Shown here: in pieces, positions 8,306-17,686 of the stretch
Layout of the letters: every line of letters begins with the position of its first letter
How positions within the stretch are numbered: position 1 is the first letter of the stretch
Source: an uncultured Prevotella sp.
GTDB taxonomy: Bacteria > Bacteroidota > Bacteroidia > Bacteroidales > Bacteroidaceae
NCBI GenBank assembly: GCA_946404405.1
Contig: CAMJDL010000018.1
Span: forward strand, 1-55,953
Direction: 5' to 3'
Length of the DNA: 55,953 nt
Made by a program: the position numbers and the translations under genes
Notes under the pieces: generated by a model
Database searches by the model: none
What the model was told of the DNA's origin: nothing
What the model saw: the letters and a program-made list of their open reading frames with translations, nothing else

Positions 8306-8355
8306 TGGCGAAATTGACAAACTTACTATTATTATTAAAACAAAACTGTTATTTT

Positions 8356-9465
8356 ATGAAGAAGTCAAAAATTTATTTTGCTTCAGCCATCATGATGGCT
8401 TTTGCATTTGGTGTTCAGTCATGTTCTGTAGAGGATAATCCCACGAACAGCATCAGTCCTAACAAGGTCTCCATTTACGACTTTGCTGCTGCTGCCGCAG
8501 CAAGTGAGAATCCTGGCAACAAAAATGGTAGTGAAGCCAACGGTCAGGCTTTCTATGGATGGGAAAAAGCCGATAAAACCGACAGTAAGCGTCAGGATTA
8601 CAAGGGCTATGAGTGGGCTGAAGGTAGCGTTCTGCCAAAGATTTGCCACGTTTGGCGTCGTAGCGATCGTATCAACGGTAATATTAAAGAGGGTGGTCTT
8701 TATTGCCCCAACGATCGTGAGATGGCTATCGATGGCTTGCAGGCAGGTTCTACTGTTCAGATTTTCTATGATGCTCCAGTCGTTACTCCACAAGCTTCAT
8801 TAAAGGATGTTCCTTTTGGCAATTGGAGCGCATGGGTAGGTGGTGAACTCACAGAGCCTTCTGATCCTGCATGGGCTGTTGGTGAATCTACTGGTTTGCC
8901 TTATGGCGATGGTAGTGTTATCCGTTACGCCGACCTTTCTGCTTATGCCAAGCTGATAGTTGAAGCAACTGAGGGTACTCCTCGTTTCCTTTTCAACCGC
9001 GATGTTAATGATGGTCAGTGGAATGCCAATGAGGCTGAGTCTCACCTCATTGAGTATCCAAAGGGTGATGATGTTTGGTCTGCCAAGTATTTTGCTGTTG
9101 AGGATATTGAAGGCGGCAAGCGTTATACTGTTGACTTGGCAAAGATGGTTGCAGATAAGGGCTATGCACATCTGCACGCTATCAAGGGCGCTAACTGGGC
9201 AAACTGCACGGTAACAAAGATGATACTCGAAGGAACTCCTGCTCCTGACAACATGATTTGGGCTATTGGAACAGGTGATGCTCCTCGTGCAACAGCACAG
9301 ATTGACGGAATCGAGGCTGTGTCTGGTGAGACAAAGATTGCTTCTGGTGCAACCATTAACGTGAATTCGGTAACTCCCGCTGATAAGGGTACTGGCTATA
9401 TTGTATTCAAGGTTAAGAAGGGTATGGTTATTACCAAGGTTGTAATAGCTAATACAGTAGATTAA
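8356..9465 (+). CDS. Surface lipoprotein of unknown function (SCSVEDNP signal)
   Basis: The protein is 369 residues from ATG 8356. The frame is open further upstream, but the promoter at 8274-8305 and the typical signal MKKSKIYFASAIMMAFAFG fix the start. The lipobox is VQSC with SVEDNPT following, the same Cys-S-x-E-D-N-P signal used by the protease lipoproteins at 46444-51943. The body contains an Ala-rich stretch (DFAAAAAAS), several Trp-rich beta segments (FGNWSAWVGGELTEP, GYEWAEGSVLPKICHVW) and a predicted beta-sandwich. It may be a carbohydrate-binding module protein, but I do not recognise a family. It is a single-gene unit with its own promoter and terminator, suggesting strong, separate expression. 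Confidence 0.8.
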   Translation: MKKSKIYFASAIMMAFAFGVQSCSVEDNPTNSISPNKVSIYDFAAAAAASENPGNKNGSEANGQAFYGWEKADKTDSKRQDYKGYEWAEGSVLPKICHVWRRSDRINGNIKEGGLYCPNDREMAIDGLQAGSTVQIFYDAPVVTPQASLKDVPFGNWSAWVGGELTEPSDPAWAVGESTGLPYGDGSVIRYADLSAYAKLIVEATEGTPRFLFNRDVNDGQWNANEAESHLIEYPKGDDVWSAKYFAVEDIEGGKRYTVDLAKMVADKGYAHLHAIKGANWANCTVTKMILEGTPAPDNMIWAIGTGDAPRATAQIDGIEAVSGETKIASGATINVNSVTPADKGTGYIVFKVKKGMVITKVVIANTVD

Positions 9466-9489
9466 TAGCCGAGATATAGATAAATAGGG

Positions 9490-9520
9490 GTGACCTCGCA
9501 AACAGCGGGGTCACTTTTTT
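9490..9520 (+). terminator. Intrinsic terminator after the surface lipoprotein gene
   Basis: A 10-bp stem (GTGACCTCGC at 9490-9499 with GCGGGGTCAC at 9505-9514, one G-U pair), 5-nt loop and a run of six T. It separates the lipoprotein gene from the polysaccharide operon that begins at 9593. Confidence 0.92.
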
Positions 9521-9592
9521 GATGTGCAATGAGGACATAATGAGTGCTAAAACGTCTTAAATGATGTAAAACTATGTAGTCTACAAAACAAA

Positions 9593-10471
9593 ATGAACAA
9601 GAAAACAAGTCGAAGAGGCCTTATGATAGGTTTAATAGTGATGCTTGCCGTATGGCCAACAGGTCTGATGGCTCAGCACCGCTATCATGTGGCAGCCTGC
9701 GACTGGATGATGTTGAAACGCCAGAAGATTGGCGAATTCAAGCTGGCGCGAGAGATTGGTGCCGACGGTGTTGAGATGGACATGGGACCGCTGGGACAGC
9801 GCGTTCTGTTCGACAACAAGTTGCGCGATGAACACTTCCAACAGCTATTCCGTCAGACGGCAGACTCTGTAGGCGTAAAAGTGCCCTCGATAGCTATGTC
9901 GGGCTTTTTTGCTCAGAGTTTCCTAAAGCGCGACAACTATCGTGACCTGATTGACGACTGCTTGAAGTCGATGGAGGTCATGGGAGCAAAGATTGCCTTT
10001 TTGCCTTTAGGCGGTAGCGGACATGAGTGGAAAGAGAAAAGCGAAGCTCGTACAGAAATGGTGCGTCGTCTTCACGAGGTGGGCGAGATGGCCCGTTTGG
10101 CTGGTAAGGTCATCGCTATTCGTACACAGTTGGATGCCAAGGGCGACAAGAAACTGTTGAAGGAAATCGATAGTAAAGGCATTAAGATATACTTTAATCT
10201 ACAAGATGCTGTAGACAATGGACGTGATCCTGCTAAGGAACTGAAGCAATTGGGTGCAAAACGTATAGCACAGATTCATGCTTCACTGACAGACAGTGTT
10301 ACTCTCGACGAAGACCCACGTATAGATATGTATCGCGTGAAGGCGGCACTCGACAAAATGAACTGGAGCGGCTGGCTTGTAGTTGAGCGAAGTCGCAATG
10401 CCAAGGACGTCAAAAACGTGAAAGGCAATTTCGGGCGAAACGTCGCCTACCTGAAGAAGATTTTCAAATAG
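9593..10471 (+). CDS. Exported sugar phosphate isomerase/epimerase-like TIM-barrel protein
   Basis: A 292-residue protein with an N-terminal signal that includes a twin-arginine-like start (SRRGLMIGL) and ends LMAQ. The remainder looks like the AP-endonuclease-2/xylose-isomerase-like TIM barrel: DGVEMDMG near residue 60, FLPLGG near 140, and late segments IYFNLQDAVDNG, IAQIHASLTD and WLVVERSR carrying acidic and His residues at the barrel mouth. The family includes sugar isomerases and epimerases that use a divalent metal. Here it is predicted to act in the periplasm on a sugar released by the downstream glycosidases; the actual reaction is unknown. It is the first gene of the polysaccharide operon and lies after a strong terminator. 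No clear promoter was recognised at 9521-9592. Confidence 0.78.
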   Translation: MNKKTSRRGLMIGLIVMLAVWPTGLMAQHRYHVAACDWMMLKRQKIGEFKLAREIGADGVEMDMGPLGQRVLFDNKLRDEHFQQLFRQTADSVGVKVPSIAMSGFFAQSFLKRDNYRDLIDDCLKSMEVMGAKIAFLPLGGSGHEWKEKSEARTEMVRRLHEVGEMARLAGKVIAIRTQLDAKGDKKLLKEIDSKGIKIYFNLQDAVDNGRDPAKELKQLGAKRIAQIHASLTDSVTLDEDPRIDMYRVKAALDKMNWSGWLVVERSRNAKDVKNVKGNFGRNVAYLKKIFK

Positions 10472-10507
10472 AGAGAACAATTAATATAAACTACAAACTA
10501 ATAGCTT

Positions 10508-11956
10508 ATGAAACAGAAACAAATTCTAATGACCAGGAAGGTATGCTCTATGGCAATGATAGCCAGTAGCATACTCTTCTTTGGTGCATGTGCTGATCAT
10601 TACGACGGTGATGAGTCGTGGAGTTCGTCTGTGCGCAATTCTGCATTGTCGTCACCTACGTCAATTGACGTTAAGAAAAGTCCAGACGGTAGTCAGATGA
10701 CGATTTCTTGGCCAGTAGTATTTGGCGCTGGTGGCTATGAATTAAAAGTCTTTGATGTCAATGACGAGTCAACGCCTCTTGTTTCGGAAGTCATAGATGG
10801 ATGTTCGAAGACATTAGCACGCGAGGAGGACATGAAGTATAAGATTGTGGTCCGTTCGCTGGGCAACAGTAATCTGAACAATACGGAGGCAACCACAGTC
10901 AAGGACACAGTGTATAGTACATTCACGGAAACTTATGATGTGATTCCTGAAGGCGACCTGTATGAATACTTCCAGAACAAGACGATGCCTGAGGATAAGG
11001 CAGAAGAACTGAATTTCGACCTGGTGAGCGGAGGACATTATACGCTGTCGCAGCCACTAAACCTTAACTACTACAAGGTGGTGATACGTACTGCAGATAA
11101 GAATCATCATGCTACTTTGACTTTGGCAGCAGATGCTAATTTCATAGTGTCTAACGACTTTACGTTGAAGTATGTCGATGTGGATGCCAGTGCTACAGAG
11201 AAACCTTTAATGGAGGCCTATAAGTATACGGACGAAAGCAGTCCGGAAGGTATTCTTGAGAAGCCCAAGAACTATTACCTGATTAATTTTGTGCGTGTGC
11301 TGAACTGCAAGATTAATGGAGTGGTAAGCAGTTTGTATTATGACAACAACAAGGATTATGCTGTGGTGAACTTTATCATCAAGGAGTCTGTTATCCAGTT
11401 AAACACTACTACGGAAAAGATAAAGAACGAAGCCTGGATAAGCTTCCAGGGCGGTGGTGTCAAGGACTTCCAGACAGCTAACTCCACTTTCTACCAGACG
11501 GGTACAGGCAACAGCAAATATTTCCTGCGCTATAACAACTCTGTCCGCGTAGACCGCTTAGGCTATGACAATACCGTTGACCACACGACACTGACCTACA
11601 CCAACAACACGTTTTATAAGGTTGCTTCAGGTCAGTGGTCTAACTATAGCGGTATCAGCAATTACTCTATTTATACCCTACAGAATAACATCTGGTATGA
11701 GTGTGCTGATGGTCAGATAGCCCGTCGTCTTATGGGTAATGGTCGTCTGGGTAACAACTGCCAGTTCATCTCTTCTAACAATACTTATTGGCAGAATGGT
11801 GCACAAGCTGATCAGGGCAATTATGACACCAGTTCTTCTCAGCTGACCACCGACCCGGCATTCAGCGATCCAGAGAACGGCATATTCACACCAACAGGTG
11901 CCGAACAGGTAGCAAACCAGACAGGTGATCCACGTTGGTACAATATGGCTGAGTAA
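10508..11956 (+). CDS. DUF5123/DUF4957-like surface glycan-binding lipoprotein
   Basis: A 482-residue lipoprotein (signal ending FFGAC, followed by ADHYDGDES). After a fibronectin-like region (SPTSIDVKKSPDGSQMTISW, VFGAGGYELKVFD; about residues 45-135), residues 150-482 form an Asn-rich parallel beta-helix-like region (FIVSNDFTLKYVDVDASA, ANSTFYQTGTGNSKYFLRYN, YTNNTFYKVASGQWSNY). This architecture matches DUF4957/DUF5123 proteins from pectin-utilisation loci, where they sit beside SusCD. I infer a surface binding role. It lies 36 bp after the isomerase gene and 31 bp before susC in the same direction. No lyase catalytic residues are identifiable by eye. Confidence 0.8.
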   Translation: MKQKQILMTRKVCSMAMIASSILFFGACADHYDGDESWSSSVRNSALSSPTSIDVKKSPDGSQMTISWPVVFGAGGYELKVFDVNDESTPLVSEVIDGCSKTLAREEDMKYKIVVRSLGNSNLNNTEATTVKDTVYSTFTETYDVIPEGDLYEYFQNKTMPEDKAEELNFDLVSGGHYTLSQPLNLNYYKVVIRTADKNHHATLTLAADANFIVSNDFTLKYVDVDASATEKPLMEAYKYTDESSPEGILEKPKNYYLINFVRVLNCKINGVVSSLYYDNNKDYAVVNFIIKESVIQLNTTTEKIKNEAWISFQGGGVKDFQTANSTFYQTGTGNSKYFLRYNNSVRVDRLGYDNTVDHTTLTYTNNTFYKVASGQWSNYSGISNYSIYTLQNNIWYECADGQIARRLMGNGRLGNNCQFISSNNTYWQNGAQADQGNYDTSSSQLTTDPAFSDPENGIFTPTGAEQVANQTGDPRWYNMAE

Positions 11957-11987
11957 TTTTGACACAGAAAACTAAAACGCAATAGAT

Positions 11988-14900
11988 ATGAAAAGGAAAT
12001 TCATCATCAGTATATGCATGGGCACCATGCTGGCGTTGGCTTCAATGCCTGCAATGGCCCAGAATAAAGTGGTTCAAGGTACGGTCTACGATGAATTGGG
12101 CGAGCCTGTAATCGGAGCATCCGTGCAGATACCTGGCACGAAGATAGGAACGGTTACTGACTTGGATGGTAACTATAAGGTGGAAATCCCTGAGGGAAAG
12201 AAACTGACAGTCAGCTATATCGGATATGTAAGCCAGCAGACAGCAGGTGGGGTCGTTAAACTGCAAGAAGACCGTCAGTCACTGGAAGAAGTGGTTGTCG
12301 TAGGTTACGGCACACAGAAGATGAAGAATGTAACGGGTGCCGTTGAAGCTATTTCTGCTGACGATTTGAAAGACCTCTCTGTAGGAAGTCTTGCAGACGC
12401 CTTGGTAGGTCAGATGAATGGTGTCAGCGTGCTGTCAAACGGTTCGCGTCCTGGTGAGGCTCCTAGCCTTCAGATTCGCCAATCGTCAGTAAATGCGGCC
12501 TTGACACCCAGTGCTACCAATGGTGGTGACCCTGACCCCAAGCCGCTTTATGTTATTGATGACTTTATCTCTACAGAAGAGGCTTTCAACAACCTTGATG
12601 TGAGTGAAGTGGAGAGTATTACTGTGTTGAAGGATGCTTCAGCAGCAGTATACGGTTCGCGTGCTGCATACGGTGTCGTCTTGGTAAAGACCAAGCGTGG
12701 AAAGATAGGTGCTCCAAAGATTTCGTATACAGGTCAGTTGGGTTGGACAGATGCCCTTTATACGCCAAAGATGTTATCTGCCTATGAGTATGGACGTATG
12801 TGGAATGCTATTACAGCCGCCAATACGACGACGCAGGACAATGTAGATATTGCCACACGTCTTTTCCAAAAGGACGAATTGGAAGCTCTTAAGGGAGTGA
12901 ACTATAACTTGCTGGACGACAACTGGAAGGCAGCGCTGACCCAGCGTCATAGCCTGAATATTAGTGGAGGTACGGAGAAATCCACGTATTTTGCTAATGT
13001 ATCATACTACGATCAGGATGGCAACATGGGCCGTTTGAGCTATGACCGCTGGAACTTCCGTGCAGGCATTACCAGCAAGATTGGCAAGTATGTCAATGCT
13101 GCTGTACAGGTAAGTGGTGACTATGGCAAGAAGAACAATGCCATCCAAGTGCAGGGCGGTGGTACAGACGGTGACTACATGAACCTGATGGCCCATCTAC
13201 CTTTCGTACCATCTTCAGTTAATGGCTATCCTATTATCTATACAGGTATGCAGAACACCACTAGTAACCTTTCTGCTACACAGTTGTATAACTTCGAGGC
13301 TATCCAGAACAGTTCAGATTATACGCGCACTCGTACGAACAACTTCAATATCAACGGAAGCCTGGACTTTGACTTTGGTTTCATCGAGGTCCTAAAAGGT
13401 CTGCACGCCAAACTTTCATATCAGCGTACATTTACCAACTCGCGCACTAATAGCTTGAAGAGCGAGATGAACGTCTATGGACTGGCCAATCGTGGTGGTT
13501 CGTCGCAGCATCTGTATAGTTGGGAAGGCATGGATCCTGCAACAGACTATGCTTACAGTAATCTGAATACATTTACCCTGAACAATGGCAATATCGTGTC
13601 TGCAGATATGGGGCAAAGCGAGAGCTATCAGTTCAACTTCACCATCAACTACGCACGTACCTTTGGTAAGCATGATATCAGTGCACTGTTCTCATATGAA
13701 CGTAGCGAGTCTGAAAGCTATGGACTAGAGGGTTCACGCACAAGTCCTTATCCTTTCTCTGACGGTACCTTTGCATCAGCTTATGGTACAAAGGATACTG
13801 GCAACAGCATTTCTGAGAGTGGTATTGCGTCATACATCGGACGTTTAAATTATGCCTACGCCAGCAAGTATCTGTTAGAGTTCCTTATTCGTTCAGATGC
13901 TTCAACCAAGTTTGCTCCTGAAAATTTCTGGGGTGTATTCCCATCAGTCAGTGTTGGTTGGGTCATCAGTGAAGAGCCTTGGTTCCAGAAAGCTCTGCCT
14001 TGGGTAAACTTCCTGAAGATTCGTGGTTCGTGGGGTATGCTGGGTCGTGACAACATTCAAGCATGGCTGTGGACTCAGAAGTATGGCTATAAGCCCGAGG
14101 CTGCTAAGCTGGGTACTGACCCTACAGCTTCTGTTGGCGATGCTTTCACATTGCCTGCTAAGGGTGTCAACCGTGATGTGCATTGGGACAAGAACTACAA
14201 AACCAACATCGGTATTGATGCTCGTTTCCTGAGCGGGCGTTTGTCTGTAGACTTCAACTACTACTACGACAGAGGTCGCGACATGTTCATGACTTATACG
14301 GGAACCTCGATGTATCCTACTACTGTTGGTACACAGGCCACTCCAGAGAATTATGGTAAGGTAGACACATGGGGATGGGAGCTCAACTTAGGTTGGCGCG
14401 ATAAGATTGGCAAGGACATTAACTACTGGGTTAAGTTGTCAACAGGTTATAGCGACAACAAGATACTGGCAGCCAACTTCCCCGCCACACCCGAGTTTGA
14501 CAGCATTGTAGAAGGTGAGCGTCAGGATCGTGGCGTATGGGGCTATAAGTGTTTAGGCATTTTCACCAGCTATCAGCAGATTCAGGAGTATTTTGCCCAG
14601 AATAATATTACTTCTTATTTAGGTAGTTCTATCAATGACGTGCATCCAGGTATGCTGATTTATGCTGACACGCATGGCGACAATGACGGTAAGGGTAACT
14701 ATGGTGGTCCTGACGGAAAGGTTGACAGGAACGATATGATACAGTTGTCTAAGTATTCCAATAATCCTTATGGATGTACGCTCAATCTGGGTGGTTCATA
14801 TAAGGATTTCTCGATTTCAGCACAGTTTAGTGCATCATGGGGTGCCTATCAGCTCGTCAATGGCGACTTCCGCCAGTCGTTCAACCGTAATGGTTATGGC

Positions 14901-15287
14901 GTAGAGTATTTCAACCAGCCCTCATGCTGGAGCGACATGTTTGTCTATCAGGATATTTATGATAAAGAGGGTAATGTGACCGTACCACGTAACATTAATG
15001 CTTCTTATCCCAATATGGCTTATGCCAGCCAAAATTCACAAGCCTCTTCGTTCTGGCTTGTCAATGCTGCTCAGATTACGTTGCGTAACGTATCTGTAGC
15101 TTGGACCATGCCAAAGGCTTGGGTAAAGTATGTGGGTCTGAGCAATGTACGCTGGAACCTCACAGTCCAGAATGCGCTATATCTGTTGAATCCGTATCCT
15201 GACAAGTCGTGGGCTCCATACGCAGGCGCTTATGGCCGCTATCCCAACTTGCGCAAAATTACGCTTGGTGTTAACGTTTCATTCTAA
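11988..15287 (+). CDS. susC: SusC/RagA family TonB-linked outer-membrane transporter
   Basis: This 1099-residue protein has a signal peptide (1-24, AMAQ), a carboxypeptidase-D-like beta-sandwich at about 28-100 (VQGTVYDELGEPVIGASV, GTVTDLDGNYKVEIPEG), a TonB-box segment LEEVVVVGYGTQKMKNVTGA, and a plug domain at about 115-240 (SITVLKDASAAVYGSRA, GVVLVKTKRGK). The rest is a 22-strand-type barrel ending KITLGVNVSF. Such proteins import oligosaccharides across the outer membrane with a SusD lid. The partner susD follows after 21 bp. From the neighbouring enzymes the cargo is probably a rhamnose-containing pectic oligosaccharide, which is an inference. The symbol is the family name, not a claim of starch specificity. 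Confidence 0.95.
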   Translation: MKRKFIISICMGTMLALASMPAMAQNKVVQGTVYDELGEPVIGASVQIPGTKIGTVTDLDGNYKVEIPEGKKLTVSYIGYVSQQTAGGVVKLQEDRQSLEEVVVVGYGTQKMKNVTGAVEAISADDLKDLSVGSLADALVGQMNGVSVLSNGSRPGEAPSLQIRQSSVNAALTPSATNGGDPDPKPLYVIDDFISTEEAFNNLDVSEVESITVLKDASAAVYGSRAAYGVVLVKTKRGKIGAPKISYTGQLGWTDALYTPKMLSAYEYGRMWNAITAANTTTQDNVDIATRLFQKDELEALKGVNYNLLDDNWKAALTQRHSLNISGGTEKSTYFANVSYYDQDGNMGRLSYDRWNFRAGITSKIGKYVNAAVQVSGDYGKKNNAIQVQGGGTDGDYMNLMAHLPFVPSSVNGYPIIYTGMQNTTSNLSATQLYNFEAIQNSSDYTRTRTNNFNINGSLDFDFGFIEVLKGLHAKLSYQRTFTNSRTNSLKSEMNVYGLANRGGSSQHLYSWEGMDPATDYAYSNLNTFTLNNGNIVSADMGQSESYQFNFTINYARTFGKHDISALFSYERSESESYGLEGSRTSPYPFSDGTFASAYGTKDTGNSISESGIASYIGRLNYAYASKYLLEFLIRSDASTKFAPENFWGVFPSVSVGWVISEEPWFQKALPWVNFLKIRGSWGMLGRDNIQAWLWTQKYGYKPEAAKLGTDPTASVGDAFTLPAKGVNRDVHWDKNYKTNIGIDARFLSGRLSVDFNYYYDRGRDMFMTYTGTSMYPTTVGTQATPENYGKVDTWGWELNLGWRDKIGKDINYWVKLSTGYSDNKILAANFPATPEFDSIVEGERQDRGVWGYKCLGIFTSYQQIQEYFAQNNITSYLGSSINDVHPGMLIYADTHGDNDGKGNYGGPDGKVDRNDMIQLSKYSNNPYGCTLNLGGSYKDFSISAQFSASWGAYQLVNGDFRQSFNRNGYGVEYFNQPSCWSDMFVYQDIYDKEGNVTVPRNINASYPNMAYASQNSQASSFWLVNAAQITLRNVSVAWTMPKAWVKYVGLSNVRWNLTVQNALYLLNPYPDKSWAPYAGAYGRYPNLRKITLGVNVSF

Positions 15288-15308
15288 CCACTTTTATTTC
15301 TTACGACA

Positions 15309-17621
15309 ATGAAAAGAATATATATCATAGGTTCATTTGCACTCTTAGCAGCCTCTGTGCTGACCAGTTGTAGTGACTCTTTCTTGGAAGAGAAGAAACC
15401 TTACGGACAGTTTGACCAAAGTCAGGTATATGGCAACTATAGTGCAGCCAAGTCGCGTGTCAATGCTCTTTATATGAATATGATGCCACAGTCGAATGCT
15501 GGCGGTGGCAATGGCTCTTCAGGTGTCAACGATTATACCAGCGTTGGCGGATCAGACCTTTGGCAGAAATCGACATTGGAGTATGGCGGACTTTCTCAAT
15601 GGGTTGATCCTGAAAACACGCTTGACTATCAGTCAGTAACAGACTACTTCTATGTCATTAATAAGGAAACGTCGCCATGGGGTAACATTCGCGACTGTAA
15701 TGACATTATCGAAAATGTAAAAGCCAGTTCTGCTCTTACTGAGGAGGAAAAAAACGAACTATTGGGACAGGCCTATTTCTTCCGTGCCTATCGTTATTGG
15801 GCTTTAGTGAAGATTTATGGGGGAGTATGTATTATCGACCATGTTCAAAATCCTATTATTGGTGATGGTGATGGCTCTGACAAGATTGTGCCGCGTTCAC
15901 CAGCAAAAGATTGCATTAAGTTTATATGCGACGATTTGCAGAAGGCCGCTGATATGTTGCCAACGCGTTGGGAAAACGAAGCAGCAGATTTTGGACGTAT
16001 CACCTCTGGGGCTGCTTTGGCTCTGAAAGGACAGGTAGAATTGTTCTATGCCAGTCCCCTTTTCAATCGTAATGATGTTGAAGAACGTTGGGAGACGGCT
16101 TATCAGACCAATAAGGCTGCTTTAGACAAGTTGAAGAGTGGTAACTTTGGATTGGCTTTCAATGGCAATCCTGGTAATAATGGTGCCAATTGGGCAAGCA
16201 TCTTTAATAACTATACTGGTACAGATAACTCAGGCATTACTGAAGCTGTGTTAGTCTCGTTGTTTAACAATCACGACTTCGTAGACCACTATAACTATAA
16301 CCACTGGAACAATTGGGAACAGAGCATCCGTCCACAAAACACAAATGCCGTTGGTTCTTGGCAACCTACAGCTGAAATGGTCGATCTCTTCCCTATGTCT
16401 GATGGTCTGAAGCCTGGTGTCAGCCCATTGCCTTATGACAAGAATCTGTTCTGGCTCAATCGTGACCCACGTTTCTATCGTACCTTTGCTTTCCCAGGCA
16501 CAGAGTGGCGTTTCTCTGCTGATGCAGCGCTTTGTAGCAGCGAAGGCCTGAAGACGATTTTCCCCAAAGACAAATATACTACCGGTGATGGCTATCAGTT
16601 GTGGAACTACACCTGGTATGATAATGACAATGGCGGAAAAGACCCCAGTGACGTGACAACGGGTACCGGCAATGGCTATAGCCCAGACCTGTTGAACAAT
16701 CGCAATGCAGGTGTCTATATTCGTAAGAAGTCCGACGACAAGGCGTTAGGCAACAACCCGCTCTATATCTTCAGTGCTTCTGCCAATTCTCCTCGTGGTT
16801 TCCAGCAGAGTGCTGCACCTATCATCTTTATGCGTTATGCAGAGGTTTTGCTCAACTTTGCTGAAGCTGCATGTGGTGCAAAGCATTATGGTGAGGCTCT
16901 TCAGGCTCTTCAGGAGATTCGTGCTCGTGTGGGATATACTGCTGATAACAACTATGGTCTGCCTACAGATATTGCTGCTGATCGTGGCAAACTGTTTGGT
17001 GCCATTCTTTATGAGCGCCAGATAGAGCTGGCTTACGAAGGTAAGGCTTTCGACGATGCCCGTCGCTGGATGCTCTTTGATGGCGGAGTAGGTCAGGAGA
17101 ATCTTAAGTCTGAATGGAAATTGAATGCTTTTAATAACAATACTTGTACGTATACAGGCATTGCACAGTTGAATGGTCAGTCTCGTCACAATATCGTTGT
17201 TTACACCACTCTTCGTGCAGAAGAGAAGGAACGTGAGGAAATCAAGGATGCTGAAGGCAACGTCACCTATAAGTATTATGATCCTCTCAACGACCTTCGT
17301 CCTACAGACACAGCAGGCAAAAATGATTGGGCGCTAACTCTTAATGAGGATTTTACTTGTGACGGCACAGGTGCGTTGATTAATCCTGATGCTGCAGGAA
17401 GAGTCCAGGCTATGCGCAACTTCTATACCACCTATCTAAAGCGTAAGGATGTCACTGCTGATGGTAATACAACAACCAGTTATATCGAGTTCCGCCCTGA
17501 ATATTATTTCATTGGATTGAAGCAAACTGCTCAGCAAACCAATGCGACGTTATTACAGACCATTGGATGGCACGACTTCAGTCATGGTTCAGATGGAACT
17601 TTCGACCCATTGGCTGAGTAA
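15309..17621 (+). CDS. susD: SusD/RagB family nutrient-binding outer-membrane lipoprotein
   Basis: A 770-residue lipoprotein with signal ending LTSC and SDSFLEEKKPYGQF after it, the usual start of mature SusD proteins. TPR-like segments include EEEKNELLGQAYFFRAYRYWALVKIYGG and PIIFMRYAEVLLNFAEAAC plus ARRWMLFDGG. It is longer than many family members (commonly about 500-650 residues), with much of the additional length in loops between 250 and 480 and in the final 150 residues. It acts as the glycan-binding lid of the SusC transporter encoded immediately upstream. The gene is followed by a 51-bp spacer containing an inverted repeat before the GH2 gene. Confidence 0.94.
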   Translation: MKRIYIIGSFALLAASVLTSCSDSFLEEKKPYGQFDQSQVYGNYSAAKSRVNALYMNMMPQSNAGGGNGSSGVNDYTSVGGSDLWQKSTLEYGGLSQWVDPENTLDYQSVTDYFYVINKETSPWGNIRDCNDIIENVKASSALTEEEKNELLGQAYFFRAYRYWALVKIYGGVCIIDHVQNPIIGDGDGSDKIVPRSPAKDCIKFICDDLQKAADMLPTRWENEAADFGRITSGAALALKGQVELFYASPLFNRNDVEERWETAYQTNKAALDKLKSGNFGLAFNGNPGNNGANWASIFNNYTGTDNSGITEAVLVSLFNNHDFVDHYNYNHWNNWEQSIRPQNTNAVGSWQPTAEMVDLFPMSDGLKPGVSPLPYDKNLFWLNRDPRFYRTFAFPGTEWRFSADAALCSSEGLKTIFPKDKYTTGDGYQLWNYTWYDNDNGGKDPSDVTTGTGNGYSPDLLNNRNAGVYIRKKSDDKALGNNPLYIFSASANSPRGFQQSAAPIIFMRYAEVLLNFAEAACGAKHYGEALQALQEIRARVGYTADNNYGLPTDIAADRGKLFGAILYERQIELAYEGKAFDDARRWMLFDGGVGQENLKSEWKLNAFNNNTCTYTGIAQLNGQSRHNIVVYTTLRAEEKEREEIKDAEGNVTYKYYDPLNDLRPTDTAGKNDWALTLNEDFTCDGTGALINPDAAGRVQAMRNFYTTYLKRKDVTADGNTTTSYIEFRPEYYFIGLKQTAQQTNATLLQTIGWHDFSHGSDGTFDPLAE

Positions 17622-17642
17622 TTAGGCATTACAATTCACTAA

Positions 17643-17686
17643 AAAGTTCGTCTTTTATATAAATATAAGTATATGAGACGAACTTT
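17643..17686. promoter_or_regulatory. 11-bp inverted repeat bracketing the GH2 start codon
   Basis: AAAGTTCGTCT at 17643-17653 is exactly complementary to AGACGAACTTT at 17676-17686, with an A/T-only 22-nt loop that ends in the ATG at 17673-17675. The RNA hairpin would hold the start codon at the loop-stem border. It could tune translation of the glycosidase relative to susCD, or act as a partial processing or attenuation site. There is no T-tract, so it is not a standard terminator. Confidence 0.55.

Noticed and set aside
8212..8355. Upstream extension of the lipoprotein gene
   Set aside because: The extension covers the promoter TTTG-N20-TAAATTTG, and the signal peptide begins at 8356.
17643..17686. 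Transcription terminator between susD and GH2
   Set aside because: The 11-bp stem has a 22-nt A/T loop and no T-tract; the following genes continue in the same operon arrangement.
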